A DNA stretch of 64,000 nt from contig PWMU01000079.1 of NCBI GenBank assembly GCA_003558065.1, positions 1 to 64,000 on the forward strand, in the 5' to 3' direction. The stretch is from Opitutia bacterium (GTDB taxonomy: Bacteria > Verrucomicrobiota > Verrucomicrobiia > Opitutales > T3Sed10-336). The notes below the pieces were generated by a model. The model searched no databases, was not told the origin of the DNA, and saw only the letters and a list, made by a program, of their open reading frames with translations. Both the position numbers and the translations under genes were made by a program. Below, in pieces: positions 44,470 to 53,256 of the stretch (positions are counted from its first letter, which is position 1; each line of letters begins with the position of its first letter).

Positions 44470-45003
44470 ATGGAACGGACCCTGCTGCAGCACGATTTCT
44501 TCGAGCGCCGGACCCTCACTGTGGCGCGCGAGCTCCTGGGCAAGCACCTCGTGGGAACGCTGGGGCCCGTGGAGGTCGCGCTTCCTGTCACCGACGTTGA
44601 GGCCTACGACGGGCCGAAGGACAAGGCCTGTCACGCCCACCGGGGCAAAACGCCGCGAAACGCCGTCATGTTCGGTCCGCCCGGCTACTGGTACGTTTAC
44701 CTCTGCTACGGGGTGCACTGGTTGCTGAATGTCGTGACCGGTCCGGAGGACTTTCCCGCCGCGGTCCTCATCCGCGGGGCCGGCGAGATTTCCGGCCCGG
44801 GCCGGCTGACCCGGCATTACGGGATTACCCGCGCCCAGAACCGGAGACCCTCCGCACCCGCGACAGGTCTCTGGATCGAGGACCGCGGGCTCCGCGTCAG
44901 GCCGCGCCAGGTCCAGCGTACACCGCGTATTGGAATTGATTCTGCCGGTCCGGTCTGGAGCGCCAAGCATTACCGCTTCGTCTGGGCTCCGGCGAAGAAA
45001 TGA
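44470..45003 (+). CDS. 3-methyladenine DNA glycosylase (AAG/MPG family)
   Basis: A 177-residue base-excision repair enzyme of the eukaryotic-type AAG family. The catalytic block VTDVEAYDGPKDKACHA carries the active-site Glu, followed by GKTPRNAVMFGPPGYWYVYLCYGVHWLLNVVTG. It removes alkylated purines. ATG 44470 was chosen; a TTG at 44455 overlapping the receptor stop is the alternative. It may be co-transcribed with the receptor. Confidence 0.9.
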   Translation: MERTLLQHDFFERRTLTVARELLGKHLVGTLGPVEVALPVTDVEAYDGPKDKACHAHRGKTPRNAVMFGPPGYWYVYLCYGVHWLLNVVTGPEDFPAAVLIRGAGEISGPGRLTRHYGITRAQNRRPSAPATGLWIEDRGLRVRPRQVQRTPRIGIDSAGPVWSAKHYRFVWAPAKK

Positions 45004-45200
45004 CCCCGAATTCCAACGGTCAAAAAACTGCGGGCCGAGCGGAAACAACAGCTGCCAGGTCGCGGAGATCCGGGGAATTGGAATCAGAGCTGGCAGCAGC
45101 CCATTCCGGAGCGTATCCCCGCGAACAAAACGGAAGGAAACGGTCCGAAAATCTGTGATCGCAGCGGAGCGGTTTACCCGGGGCCCGAACGCTGAAGCCT

Positions 45201-45704
45201 CTACCTCCGCCCCAGATCCGGATAACGTGTGTCGATGGTCGAGAGAACCCCCTGGCGGTGAACCCCGATCCGGTTGCCCACGCCATCGTAGGCTTCGATC
45301 GCCACCTCGTAGACCTCGTCGCGCCGCAATCCCCAGATCGAGCCGGATTCGATTTCAAAAGAGGGCAGTCCGGCTTCGATCTCCTGCCTCTCCACCAGCG
45401 GCTGGTTCGGGTTTTCCGGGTTCTGGAATGTTATCTGCAGCATCAACGGCTGCTGAATCTCCTGGTTGGGAGACAGCCGGAGGCGGTAGCGAATTTCGGG
45501 CTGTTGCGCTTCCGGATGCTGAATGATCATGAACCCCGCCTGCTGGGTCGTAAACAAATCGCTTTCCTCGCGATCCGGCATGAGGGATTGGGGCCCCCCG
45601 TTGGTTGTCCCGCAACCGGTGCCGACTAGAAGCGCACTCAGAACCGCCACCACTCCCGGGTGAAGGATCCACAGCTTGATCATGAGTCTCGAATTGGATT
45701 TCAT
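45201..45704 (-). CDS. Hypothetical exported protein, possible lipoprotein
   Basis: A 167-residue protein with an N-terminal hydrophobic segment ending ALLVGTGC, a weak lipobox. The remainder is beta-rich (YRLRLSPNQEIQQPLMLQITFQNPENPNQPLVE) and may be an Ig-like domain. No family recognised. An in-frame ATG nine bases upstream (45713) is an alternative start. About 200 bases separate it from the glycosylase gene it converges with; that gap contains only a short CTGCCAG/CTGGCAG inverted repeat. Confidence 0.6.
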   Translation of the reverse strand: MKSNSRLMIKLWILHPGVVAVLSALLVGTGCGTTNGGPQSLMPDREESDLFTTQQAGFMIIQHPEAQQPEIRYRLRLSPNQEIQQPLMLQITFQNPENPNQPLVERQEIEAGLPSFEIESGSIWGLRRDEVYEVAIEAYDGVGNRIGVHRQGVLSTIDTRYPDLGRR

Positions 45705-45901
45705 GGGAATCATTTCGTATTCACAGGCAGACCTTTGCTTCGGGCCTGTTATGCGTACGTTCAGGTAAGCACAGAGCCGCGTATGCTTCCAGTCGGAAAT
45801 ACCGGAAGAGGCGGCGGCATGCGGAACGCTCATTGAAATTGCCCGGGTGCCCGGTAAATATACCGCGCGTCATCAAACTTTCGGATTCTTTTCCCCTTCG
45901 G

Positions 45902-46093
45902 ATGCAAGATCATTACGCTCTTGAGAGCTGGGCATTGTTAATAAATTTTGTGCGGAACACTATCGAGTATTTCGTACAAGCTGGTTGGCCAATGATGAAA
46001 CACAGCCAACCGAAGTTTACCGAAGAGATCCTTGATCGCATCAATCGAGAGGTCCGAGAGGACCCGAAGCTGATGCGGCGCCGGCTTTCATAA
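45902..46093 (+). CDS. Possible small protein, 63 residues
   Basis: An ATG-initiated frame encodes a short hydrophobic start and a charged end (KFTEEILDRINREVREDPKLMRRR) that looks helix-forming. Base composition is more AT-rich than neighbours. A downstream ATG near 45992 would give a 33-residue peptide. No homology recognised; could be spurious or a gene remnant. Confidence 0.3.
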   Translation: MQDHYALESWALLINFVRNTIEYFVQAGWPMMKHSQPKFTEEILDRINREVREDPKLMRRRLS

Positions 46094-46128
46094 TGTCCCG
46101 CGACCCGGAATATGGGTAATGACCAGTT

Positions 46129-46166
46129 CTGGAGAGGGGGGCATGCGCCAGCATGGTGGGGTGTGT
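46129..46166. repeat. Half copy of the 106-base palindromic element
   Basis: CTGGAGAGGGGGG followed by CCAGCATGGTGGGGTGTGT, nearly identical to the right half of the element at 50249-50354. Confidence 0.7.
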
Positions 46167-46291
46167 TTTTCGAAAACTTGATAAAGGGGAGTATCTTCGC
46201 CTGAGAGTAACAGGCGGCTTCGCCGAAATTAGTAAATCGACATGCAGCCTGTCCCCGGTAGAAACGACGGATAACCCTTGTCCGCGAAATT

Positions 46292-47869
46292 ATGAACACC
46301 ATCAAATACCTTCTTGTCCTCGGATTGCTGGCGGCCGGCATCAGTTCAGCCTCTTCGGCGAATGAGCGCTACGATGTGATATTCAGGGGCGGCAACGTTT
46401 ACGACGGTTCGGGCACTCCCTGGATTCGCTCGGATATTGCCGTAAGCGGCGACCGGATTGCGGCGATGGGAGACCTTGCCGGGGCGGAGGCCGAACGGGT
46501 GGTCGAGGCGCGGGGGCTTATCCTGGCCCCCGGGTTTATCGACACCCATTCCCACGCGTCGCGGGGACTGGCCGACGAAGGGCTCAGTCGGGCCCACGCC
46601 CTGTTGGCGCAGGGAGTGACTTCGGTTTTCGTGAATCCGGACGGCAGCGGGGCCGTGGATCTGGAGGCACAGCAGGAATCGTTTCTGGAACACGGTCTGG
46701 GAGTCAACGTGGCCCAGTTCGTCCCGCACGGATCGGTAAGGCGGCGGGTTATGGGGACGGAGGATCGCGAGGCGAGCGACGACGAGCTGGACGAGATGCG
46801 GGCTCTGGTCGAGAAAGGCATGGAGGCCGGGGCGTTCGGGCTGTCTTCCGGGCTGTTCTACGTTCCGGGCAGCTATTCGCCGACCGGCGAAGTGATCGAA
46901 CTCGCCCGGGTGGCTTCGCGCTACGGGGGCGCCTACCAGAGTCATATTCGCGACGAGGCCGATTATACCGTGGGTGTGGTGGCGTCGGTGGATGAAGTGA
47001 TCGAAATCGCGCGCGAAGCGGAGCTGCCGGGCATTGTCACCCACATCAAGGTCCTCGGGCCGCGAGTCTGGGGCTATTCGGCCGCGCTGGTTCACCGAAT
47101 CGAGCGGGCCCGCGAAGACGGGGTCGAGATCTTTGCGGACCAGTACCCGTACACCGCATCGGCAACCAGCCTGTCGGCGGCGTTGATGCCGCATTGGGCG
47201 CGCGAGGGAGGGCGTTCCGGCATGCTGGAACGAATGGAGGATCCGGACGACCGCGAACGGATTCGCCGGGATATTCTCGACAACCTGGATCGTCGCGGCG
47301 GGGCGGACCGAATTCAAATTCGCAGTTTCAGCCAGGACAGCTCCCTCGAGGGCTTATTGCTGTCGGAAGTTTCGCAACGGCGCGGAATCGACCCGGCGGA
47401 CGCGGTGCTCGACCTGCTCCAAGAGGGAAGCCCGGGGATCGTCTCCCACAACATGCACGACGCGGATGTCGCCCGGCTGATGCGCCAGTCCTGGACCATG
47501 ACCGCCTCGGACGGCGGGCTGTCGGAATTGGGTCGCGGGGTGCCGCACCCGCGGCAGTACGGGACGTTTCCCCGCAAGCTGCGCAAGTACGCCATGGAGG
47601 ACGGCGTGGTCGATTTTCCGTTCGCGATCCGGAGCATGACCGCCATGCCGGCCCTGGTGTACCGGGTCCGGGATCGCGGCGTCCTGCGCGAAGGAGCCTA
47701 TGCGGACATCGTCGTTTTCAACAAAGAGGAGCTCAACGATCCCGCGACCTTCACCGACCCCCACCATCTCGCCGAAGGCATGGTCCATGTCCTGGTCAAC
47801 GGGGAATTCGCCGTCGACGACGGTGAGTTTGCCGACGCGATGAGCGGGCGCGTGCTCCGGCGCCGGTAG
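46292..47869 (+). CDS. Exported N-acyl-D-amino-acid deacylase-like amidohydrolase
   Basis: A 525-residue protein with signal peptide (MNTIKYLLVLGLLAAGISSAS). The amidohydrolase core shows APGFIDTHSHASR (first metal HxH), VTHIKVLGP, TASDGGL and the D-aminoacylase-type HPRQYGTFPRKLRKYAMEDGVV. The C-terminus carries GAYADIVVFNKEEL. This matches the D-aminoacylase/dihydroorotase-like subgroup that deacylates N-acyl-D-amino acids. Periplasmic location is predicted from the signal. Monocistronic. Confidence 0.85.
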   Translation: MNTIKYLLVLGLLAAGISSASSANERYDVIFRGGNVYDGSGTPWIRSDIAVSGDRIAAMGDLAGAEAERVVEARGLILAPGFIDTHSHASRGLADEGLSRAHALLAQGVTSVFVNPDGSGAVDLEAQQESFLEHGLGVNVAQFVPHGSVRRRVMGTEDREASDDELDEMRALVEKGMEAGAFGLSSGLFYVPGSYSPTGEVIELARVASRYGGAYQSHIRDEADYTVGVVASVDEVIEIAREAELPGIVTHIKVLGPRVWGYSAALVHRIERAREDGVEIFADQYPYTASATSLSAALMPHWAREGGRSGMLERMEDPDDRERIRRDILDNLDRRGGADRIQIRSFSQDSSLEGLLLSEVSQRRGIDPADAVLDLLQEGSPGIVSHNMHDADVARLMRQSWTMTASDGGLSELGRGVPHPRQYGTFPRKLRKYAMEDGVVDFPFAIRSMTAMPALVYRVRDRGVLREGAYADIVVFNKEELNDPATFTDPHHLAEGMVHVLVNGEFAVDDGEFADAMSGRVLRRR

Positions 47870-47987
47870 GGAGAGAGGGAGCGAAGACGCGAAAGAGCGA
47901 AGAGGCGGGGTCTCCCTTTTCCGTCTGCGGGAACCGGTTTATCCCGCGATTGGCCGAACCACGCCAGGCGTGGCCGTCCACCCTCGT
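47870..47987. repeat. Degenerate GCGAAGA repeats between convergent genes
   Basis: Imperfect copies of a GCGAAGA/GCGAAAGA unit (about 47879-47907) lie between the convergent amidohydrolase and mnmA genes. No gene. Confidence 0.45.
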
Positions 47988-49073
47988 TCATCCGTGGATC
48001 GTCTCGTACACGCCGCCGCCGAGCAGGGGGTCGCCGCGGTAGAGGGCGAGAATCTGGCCCGGAGCAAGGGCGCGCTGGGGCCGGTCGAAGACGACGTGCG
48101 CCTTGCCGTCCTCAAGCGGGGTAAAGGTGATGTCCTGTGCGGGATCCAGGTAGCGGGGACGCGCTTCCAGGCGGGCGGCCTTCCTCACCCGTTCTCCCGC
48201 GAAGGAAAGTTCGCGCACCGTGACCTCGCTCGCGTAGAGGCCCGGAGAGTCCGGCCGGTCAAAGGCGACAATGAGGCGGTTCCGTTCGCTGTCTTTGCCG
48301 ACGACCACAAAATATTCGTTGTCGGTGTTGGAGGGAACACCGATGCCCCGGCGCTGGCCGACTGTGTAAAAGTGGAGGCCCCGGTGAGTGCCCAGCACGC
48401 GTCCGGCAGTATCGACGATCTCGCCGGGATTATCCGGAATATAATGCGCGAGGAAATCCTGCATTCGGATGTTGCCGATGAAACAGATGCCCTGGCTGTC
48501 CTTCTTGCCGGCGTTGGGGAGGTGGTGCCGGTGCGCGAGATCGCGGACTTCTGCCTTGGTCAGGTGACCGATCGGGAAGACCGCGTGTTCGAGCTGCTCC
48601 GGGCGCATCATGGCTAAAAAGTACGACTGATCCTTTCTTTCATCACGGCCGCGGAGCAGACTCCATCCCCCTTCCGGATTCTCAACCTTCCGCGCGTAAT
48701 GGCCCGTCGCTACCGCATCGAATCCCTCCCTGCGGGCGTAATCGAGAAAGACGCCGAACTTGATCTCCCGGTTGCACATGACATCCGGATTCGGCGTGAG
48801 GCCCTGGTGGTACCCTTGCAGCAGGTAGTCGACGATGCGGGTGCGGTACTCGTCCATCAGGTTGACCACCCGAAACTCGATCCCGAGGGTCTCCGCCGCC
48901 GCACGGGCGCCCTCGATATCCTGCCTCCAGGGACAATCACCGCGTATTTGTTCCTCGTCGTTGATCCAGTTCTTCATGTAGGCGCCGACGACGGGCAGTC
49001 CCTGCTGTTTGAGCAGGAGGGCGGCGACGCTGCTGTCCACGCCGCCGGACATGGCTATCAGTATCTTCTGCAT
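47988..49073 (-). CDS. mnmA: tRNA-specific 2-thiouridylase MnmA
   Basis: A 361-residue enzyme with the PP-loop [10 protein letters not shown] at the N-terminus, the catalytic Cys in [10 protein letters not shown] near residue 100, and the second Cys in GICFIGN near 197. It activates U34 of tRNA Lys/Glu/Gln with ATP and inserts sulfur in making mnm5s2U. Length is normal and the start is well placed. Confidence 0.96.
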   Translation of the reverse strand: MQKILIAMSGGVDSSVAALLLKQQGLPVVGAYMKNWINDEEQIRGDCPWRQDIEGARAAAETLGIEFRVVNLMDEYRTRIVDYLLQGYHQGLTPNPDVMCNREIKFGVFLDYARREGFDAVATGHYARKVENPEGGWSLLRGRDERKDQSYFLAMMRPEQLEHAVFPIGHLTKAEVRDLAHRHHLPNAGKKDSQGICFIGNIRMQDFLAHYIPDNPGEIVDTAGRVLGTHRGLHFYTVGQRRGIGVPSNTDNEYFVVVGKDSERNRLIVAFDRPDSPGLYASEVTVRELSFAGERVRKAARLEARPRYLDPAQDITFTPLEDGKAHVVFDRPQRALAPGQILALYRGDPLLGGGVYETIHG

Positions 49074-49282
49074 GGCGAAGCGGTCAAAAACGTGAGTCTG
49101 GCGGTCTGTCGGCGAAGCCCGACAAACCCCTGGTCACAAGGTTGAATCGGTTTCATGCGGTTGCAATCCCGGAACAATGAATTCTCCTGTCATGAGCGGG
49201 CGCTTTCGAAAGGTCCCTCGCAGTCATCCCGTTTTGCCTTGAACCCGGGACCGGGAACCTTGAACCTGTCGTGGAGCCAGCG

Positions 49283-49289
49283 AAAGGAG
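49283..49289 (+). promoter_or_regulatory. Ribosome binding site AAAGGAG
   Basis: A strong Shine-Dalgarno 6 bases before ATG 49296; it decides this start over upstream in-frame options. Confidence 0.75.
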
Positions 49290-49295
49290 TTTCTT

Positions 49296-50069
49296 ATGCG
49301 ACGTCACATCTGTCTTCCCCTCACTCTTGCACTCACCCTGACCCTTGCGGCGGTCAATGGAGTTTTCGCCGCCGGCGAGGATCGGAATCCGCTCAATCAC
49401 GAGATCCATGATCCGGACCGGCCCCAGCCGCCGGTCGTCGATCCGGGGCCGGCAGGTCCGCCGGTGCCGGCGCCTTCCGACGCGGTTGTGCTGTTCGACG
49501 GGTCGGGATTCGACGACTGGGAGGCCATGGACGGTTCGGAAGCCGGATGGGAACTCGTCGACGGCCTGATGCAGGTCGTTCCGGGGGCGGGGGACATTCG
49601 GACCAAGCGTACCTTCGGCGACATCCAGCTGCACGTCGAGTTCAAGACGTATCCCGATTCGCCCGGCAGCGGGCAGAGCCGGAGCAACAGCGGCGTTTTC
49701 ATCGGACCCTATGAAGTTCAGGTGCTCGACTCCTACGAAAACGAAACGTATCCCGACGGCATGAACGCGTCGATCTACGGACAGTACCCGCCGCTGGTCA
49801 ACGCTTCCCGCCCGCCCGGCGAGTGGCAGTTTTACGACATCGTTTACCGGGCGCCGGAATTTGATGAAGACGGGGAGGTTGCCCGTCCGGCCCGCCTGAC
49901 CGTTTTTCACAATAACGTCCTCGTCCAGGACAATGAGGAGTTGGTCGGTCCCACTTCCCACCGGCAGCGCCAGTCCTACAGCCCGCACGGAGACGTGCCC
50001 ATCCGTCTTCAGGACCACCGCGACGACCCGATTCATTTCCGGAACATCTGGCTCCGCGAGCTCAACTGA
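49296..50069 (+). CDS. DUF1080 (3-keto-disaccharide hydrolase-type) exported protein
   Basis: A 257-residue protein with signal peptide (PLTLALTLTLAAVNGVFAAG) and a concanavalin-like DUF1080 domain: VVLFDGSGFDDWEAMDG, GDIQLHVEFKTYP, SNSGVFIGPYEVQVLDSYEN, RPPGEWQFYDIVYRAP and IRLQDHRDDPIHFRNIWLREL. Some DUF1080 proteins hydrolyse 3-keto-glycosides; many are abundant in Verrucomicrobia and Planctomycetes. Secreted; substrate unknown. Monocistronic. Confidence 0.88.
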   Translation: MRRHICLPLTLALTLTLAAVNGVFAAGEDRNPLNHEIHDPDRPQPPVVDPGPAGPPVPAPSDAVVLFDGSGFDDWEAMDGSEAGWELVDGLMQVVPGAGDIRTKRTFGDIQLHVEFKTYPDSPGSGQSRSNSGVFIGPYEVQVLDSYENETYPDGMNASIYGQYPPLVNASRPPGEWQFYDIVYRAPEFDEDGEVARPARLTVFHNNVLVQDNEELVGPTSHRQRQSYSPHGDVPIRLQDHRDDPIHFRNIWLRELN

Positions 50070-50458
50070 CCCGCGGTGTCGCGCGGAGGAAGGAGCGAGT
50101 TTCACCGGCGGGGCTGGCGGGAATGGCCGGTTAAGGCGCTGGATCGAAGTAGCTTGGGCTTCCTGCCTGAGACAACACGCAACTCGAGGGAATGCCACTC
50201 GGATAAGCGTGTAGATCGATGAAAGGATGGGTGCCGAAGGCACAACGGACACACCCCACCGCTCTAGCGAGCGGTCCTTCCCCTCTCCAGAGGGTAATCC
50301 TTGAAAATTCCCCTCTGGAGAGGGGGGACCAGGCACCAGCATGGTGGGGTGTGTCGCCGAACCGGCCTGAATATCCCACTCTCCATAAGCCCAATCCCTC
50401 CGATCAAGCCCCCTAGCAGCCCGTCGGACTTAGGCTACCGCCCAAGTCCGACGGGCTG
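50070..50458. other. Repeat-rich intergenic region
   Basis: 389 bases with no gene, holding the 106-base palindromic element (50249-50354) and most of a 19-bp stem palindrome at its end. Both are listed separately. Confidence 0.7.
50249..50354. repeat. 106-base palindromic element, full copy
   Basis: Terminal arms ACACACCCCACC / GGTGGGGTGTGT are exact 12-bp inverted repeats. Inside are CCGCTC-TAGC-GAGCGG, and CCCCTCTCCAGAGGG with its complement CCCCTCTGGAGAGGGG. The whole can fold into a long hairpin. It looks like a miniature mobile or REP-like intergenic element; a half copy is at 46129. Confidence 0.75.
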
Positions 50459-50462
50459 CTAG
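50413..50462. repeat. Perfect 19-bp stem palindrome overlapping the tetR stop
   Basis: CTAGCAGCCCGTCGGACTT and its exact complement flank a 12-base loop. The right arm includes the TAG stop of the leftward TetR gene. It could act as terminator for tetR or be a REP element that inserted at the gene end. Confidence 0.75.
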
Positions 50463-51106
50463 AGGGGGGTCACTTCCTTTTCGCCGGCGTGAATGCCTTC
50501 CTGGACCAGTTTGATGATGTGGTCGATGCCTTCGTCCAGGGTTTCGGGGGCGCCCAAATCCATGCTCAGGGATTGCGAGAGGGTGTGACGGTTGGAAAAA
50601 TAGATCAGGCACAGCCCGATCAGGTTGATGAGCAGGTGCCGGGCGTCCAGATTGCTCCGGAGTTTGCCTTCGTCGATCCCGCGCTGGATCGCTTCGTTCA
50701 ATTTCGTCAGGATCGGATTCTTGACCTCCGTGAGCTGAGCGCCTTCGATGCCGTGCCCCTGGTTCAGATTCTCCCACAGCAGCAATTTAACGAATTCGGA
50801 GTTGGTCTGGAGGAAGTGAAAATATTCCTTGATGATTGAGGCAAGCAACGCCTCGAGGCCGTCCTTATGCTCCGACAACTCCAACTCAATATCCCCCAGG
50901 CGTCCGAATACCAGCCGCAGCGAGGCCTGATAAAGACGCTCCTTGCTGCCGAAGTAATGGTAAACCATCCGCTTGTTGATCCGGGCTTCGTTGACGATGG
51001 CATCGACCGTGGTCCCGGCGAATCCGCGTTCGGCAAAAAGCCGCGTCGCGATCTCAAGCAGTTTTTCCTTGGTCCGCTTACCCTTTTTGTCTTTCTTTTC
51101 CACCAT
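50459..51106 (-). CDS. TetR-family transcriptional regulator
   Basis: A 215-residue repressor. The HTH reads RLFAERGFAGTTVDAIVNEARINKRMVYHYFGSKERLYQ within residues about 15-55, and the C-terminal helical domain is typical of TetR ligand/dimer domains. The frame is open upstream but ATG 51106 gives the normal length. It is divergent from the epimerase gene with an 84-base gap containing a GTAACC/GGTTAC palindrome. Confidence 0.9.
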   Translation of the reverse strand: MVEKKDKKGKRTKEKLLEIATRLFAERGFAGTTVDAIVNEARINKRMVYHYFGSKERLYQASLRLVFGRLGDIELELSEHKDGLEALLASIIKEYFHFLQTNSEFVKLLLWENLNQGHGIEGAQLTEVKNPILTKLNEAIQRGIDEGKLRSNLDARHLLINLIGLCLIYFSNRHTLSQSLSMDLGAPETLDEGIDHIIKLVQEGIHAGEKEVTPL

Positions 51107-51134
51107 AAAAACCTTGCCACCGAATCGGAGAAGA

Positions 51135-51150
51135 GTAACCGTATGGTTAC
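51135..51150. promoter_or_regulatory. TetR-type operator GTAACCGTATGGTTAC
   Basis: A 16-base site with perfect 6-bp arms between divergent tetR and epimerase genes. Size and position fit TetR operators; binding is inferred. Confidence 0.6.
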
Positions 51151-51190
51151 AAATGAGGCGCTGTGAGCTCAGAAAAAGGAAAAAGTAGTT

Positions 51191-52204
51191 ATGACCCACG
51201 AGGAAATCGATGAAATTTTTGCCCGGCCGACGCCGGGTGCCCTGGAGGCGCTCAAAGGTCTTGAGGGAGACGTGATGCTCCTCGGGGTGGCCGGGAAAAT
51301 GGGATTGTCCACCGCGCTGATGCTGCGCCGGGCATTCGACGAGTTGGGGAAGAAAAACGGGATCTACGGGGTTTCGCGATTCTCCGATGCCGCTACCCGG
51401 GAGCGTCTGGAGGGTTACGGGGTCCGAACAATCCGGGCCGATTTGATCGAGCGTGACGAGGTCGAGGCGCTTCCGGAGTGTCCCAATGTGCTCTTTCTGG
51501 CCGGACACAAGTTCGGGGCCGGGAGTCAGCCGGATCTGAGCTGGGCGATGAATGCGGTGGTTCCGGCCTACGTTGCCGAGCATTACAAGCGGTCCCGCAT
51601 CGTCGCTTTTTCCACGGGCTGTGTTTATCCGTTTGTGCCTGTGGACAGCTCCGGATCGACGGAAGAGGACGAGATCGGGCCGGTCGGCGACTACGCGAAC
51701 TCCTGCGTCGGACGCGAACGGATTTTCACTTATTTCTCCCGCAAGCACGGGACTCCGGTGGCCCTCTTCCGTTTGAATTACGCCATCGATTTGCGCTACG
51801 GGGTTTTGGTGGATATCGCCCAGAAGGTGCTGGCCGGTGAGCCGGTGGATGTGAGTACGGGCTACGTCAACATCATCTGGCAGGGCGATGCGATCGCCCG
51901 TTCCCTGCAGTGTTTCGAACACGCCGTGTCGCCTCCGTTCGTAATCAATGTGACCGGCCCCGAGGTGCTCAAGGTGCGCGATCTCGCCGCCCGTTTCGGG
52001 GAGATTTTCGGAAAGACACCGGAGATCACGGGGACCGAATCCGAAACCGCGTGGTTGAGCAATCCCGCTAAATCGATCGATTTGTTCGGTCCGCTTACGG
52101 TCAGTGTCGACGAAATGATCCACAAGGTCGCCGATCACCTGCGTAACGGCGGGCCCGTCCTCGACAAACCCACTCACTTTGAAAGTCGCAGCGGCAAATT
52201 CTAG
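51191..52204 (+). CDS. NAD-dependent epimerase/dehydratase-like protein with altered YxxxK
   Basis: A 337-residue Rossmann protein with VMLLGVAGKMGLSTALML at the N-terminus, FSTGCVYPFVP (SDR Ser region) and the catalytic Tyr in DYANSCVGRE near residue 168, followed by nucleotide-sugar-type VNIIWQGDAIARSL and FVINVTGPEVLKVRDLA. The canonical Lys four residues after Tyr is Cys here (about 172). First gene of the TetR-controlled cluster; the DapA-like gene starts 6 bases after its stop. Confidence 0.8.
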   Translation: MTHEEIDEIFARPTPGALEALKGLEGDVMLLGVAGKMGLSTALMLRRAFDELGKKNGIYGVSRFSDAATRERLEGYGVRTIRADLIERDEVEALPECPNVLFLAGHKFGAGSQPDLSWAMNAVVPAYVAEHYKRSRIVAFSTGCVYPFVPVDSSGSTEEDEIGPVGDYANSCVGRERIFTYFSRKHGTPVALFRLNYAIDLRYGVLVDIAQKVLAGEPVDVSTGYVNIIWQGDAIARSLQCFEHAVSPPFVINVTGPEVLKVRDLAARFGEIFGKTPEITGTESETAWLSNPAKSIDLFGPLTVSVDEMIHKVADHLRNGGPVLDKPTHFESRSGKF

Positions 52205-52209
52205 CAGTT

Positions 52210-53256
52210 ATGAACCTACGTAATCACTTCGCCCAGGGCCACGTCATCCCGGCCTACCCGCTGGCTCTCGATGAGAATCGCAAGTTGTCCGAAAAGCACC
52301 AGCGTGCGCTCGCCCGTTATTATTTTCACGCGGGGTGCGGCGGCCTGGCGGTCGGGGTTCATTCGACCCAGTTCGAGATCCGCGAACCGGGGCACGCTCT
52401 GTTTGAGCCCGTACTGAGAATCGCCTCCGAGACTCTCGACGCCGAGCTCGGCGACCACCCTCGGGATTTTGTCAAGATCGCCGGGATCTGCGGGGACGCC
52501 GCCCAGGCTGTGAAGGAAGGGGAGCTGGCCGTCGGGCTCGGCTACCAGGCCGGTCTGCTCAGCCTGACCGCGGTCAAGGAACGCCCCCTGCCCGAGATTC
52601 TGGAGCATTGCCGCCAGGTGGCCGAAGTGCTGCCGGTGATCGGGTTCTATCTGCAGCCGGCGGTGGGCGGCCGTGTGTTTCCCTACGCCTTCTGGCGGGA
52701 GTTCATGGAGATCGAAAACGTGGTGGCGGTCAAGATCGCCCCGTTCAACCGCTACCTGACCCAGGATGTGGTGCGGGCGGCCGTTGAGGCGGGCCGGGAC
52801 GATATCTCGCTGTATACCGGAAACGACGACAACATCATTGTCGACCTCCTGACCCGATTTGCCTTTCAGACGCCCGGCGGCCCGAAAACGCGGATCATCG
52901 ACGGAGGCCTGCTCGGACAGTGGGGTGTGTGGACCCGGAAAGCCGTGCTTCTGCTCGAAGAAATCAAGAAGGCGCGGCAGGAAGAGACTCTCGGCGCCGA
53001 CTGGCTGACCCGCAACGCCGCGCTCACCGATATCAACGCCGCCGTCTTTGACGCGGCGAACGGCTTTGCCGGGGTGATTCCCGGGATCCACGAAGTTCTC
53101 CGGCGCCAGGGCCTGCTTCCCGGCACCTGGTGTCTCAATCCGGATGAGAAGCTGTCTCCGGGGCAGTCGGAGGAGATCGACCGGGTCGCCCGGGCGTATC
53201 CGGATTTTGTCGACGACGAGTTTGTTCGGGAGCACCTGCATGAGTGGTTGAAGTGA
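52210..53256 (+). CDS. Dihydrodipicolinate synthase/N-acetylneuraminate lyase family aldolase
   Basis: A 348-residue class I aldolase. The Schiff-base Lys lies in ENVVAVKIAPFNRY and the catalytic Tyr in VIGFYLQPAVGG; the usual GTTGE substrate motif is replaced by GVHSTQFEIRE, so it is not DapA itself. It probably cleaves or makes a keto-sugar acid, in line with the neighbouring epimerase-like gene. Its end overlaps the next gene by 13 bases. Confidence 0.85.
   Translation: MNLRNHFAQGHVIPAYPLALDENRKLSEKHQRALARYYFHAGCGGLAVGVHSTQFEIREPGHALFEPVLRIASETLDAELGDHPRDFVKIAGICGDAAQAVKEGELAVGLGYQAGLLSLTAVKERPLPEILEHCRQVAEVLPVIGFYLQPAVGGRVFPYAFWREFMEIENVVAVKIAPFNRYLTQDVVRAAVEAGRDDISLYTGNDDNIIVDLLTRFAFQTPGGPKTRIIDGGLLGQWGVWTRKAVLLLEEIKKARQEETLGADWLTRNAALTDINAAVFDAANGFAGVIPGIHEVLRRQGLLPGTWCLNPDEKLSPGQSEEIDRVARAYPDFVDDEFVREHLHEWLK

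Noticed and set aside
49224-50342. Minus-strand frame over the DUF1080 gene
   Set aside because: No start, motif or RBS; DUF1080 has a strong Shine-Dalgarno and full family blocks.
50247-50462. CRISPR-like array
   Set aside because: The repeats are nested palindromes, not direct repeats with regular spacers, and no cas gene is present.
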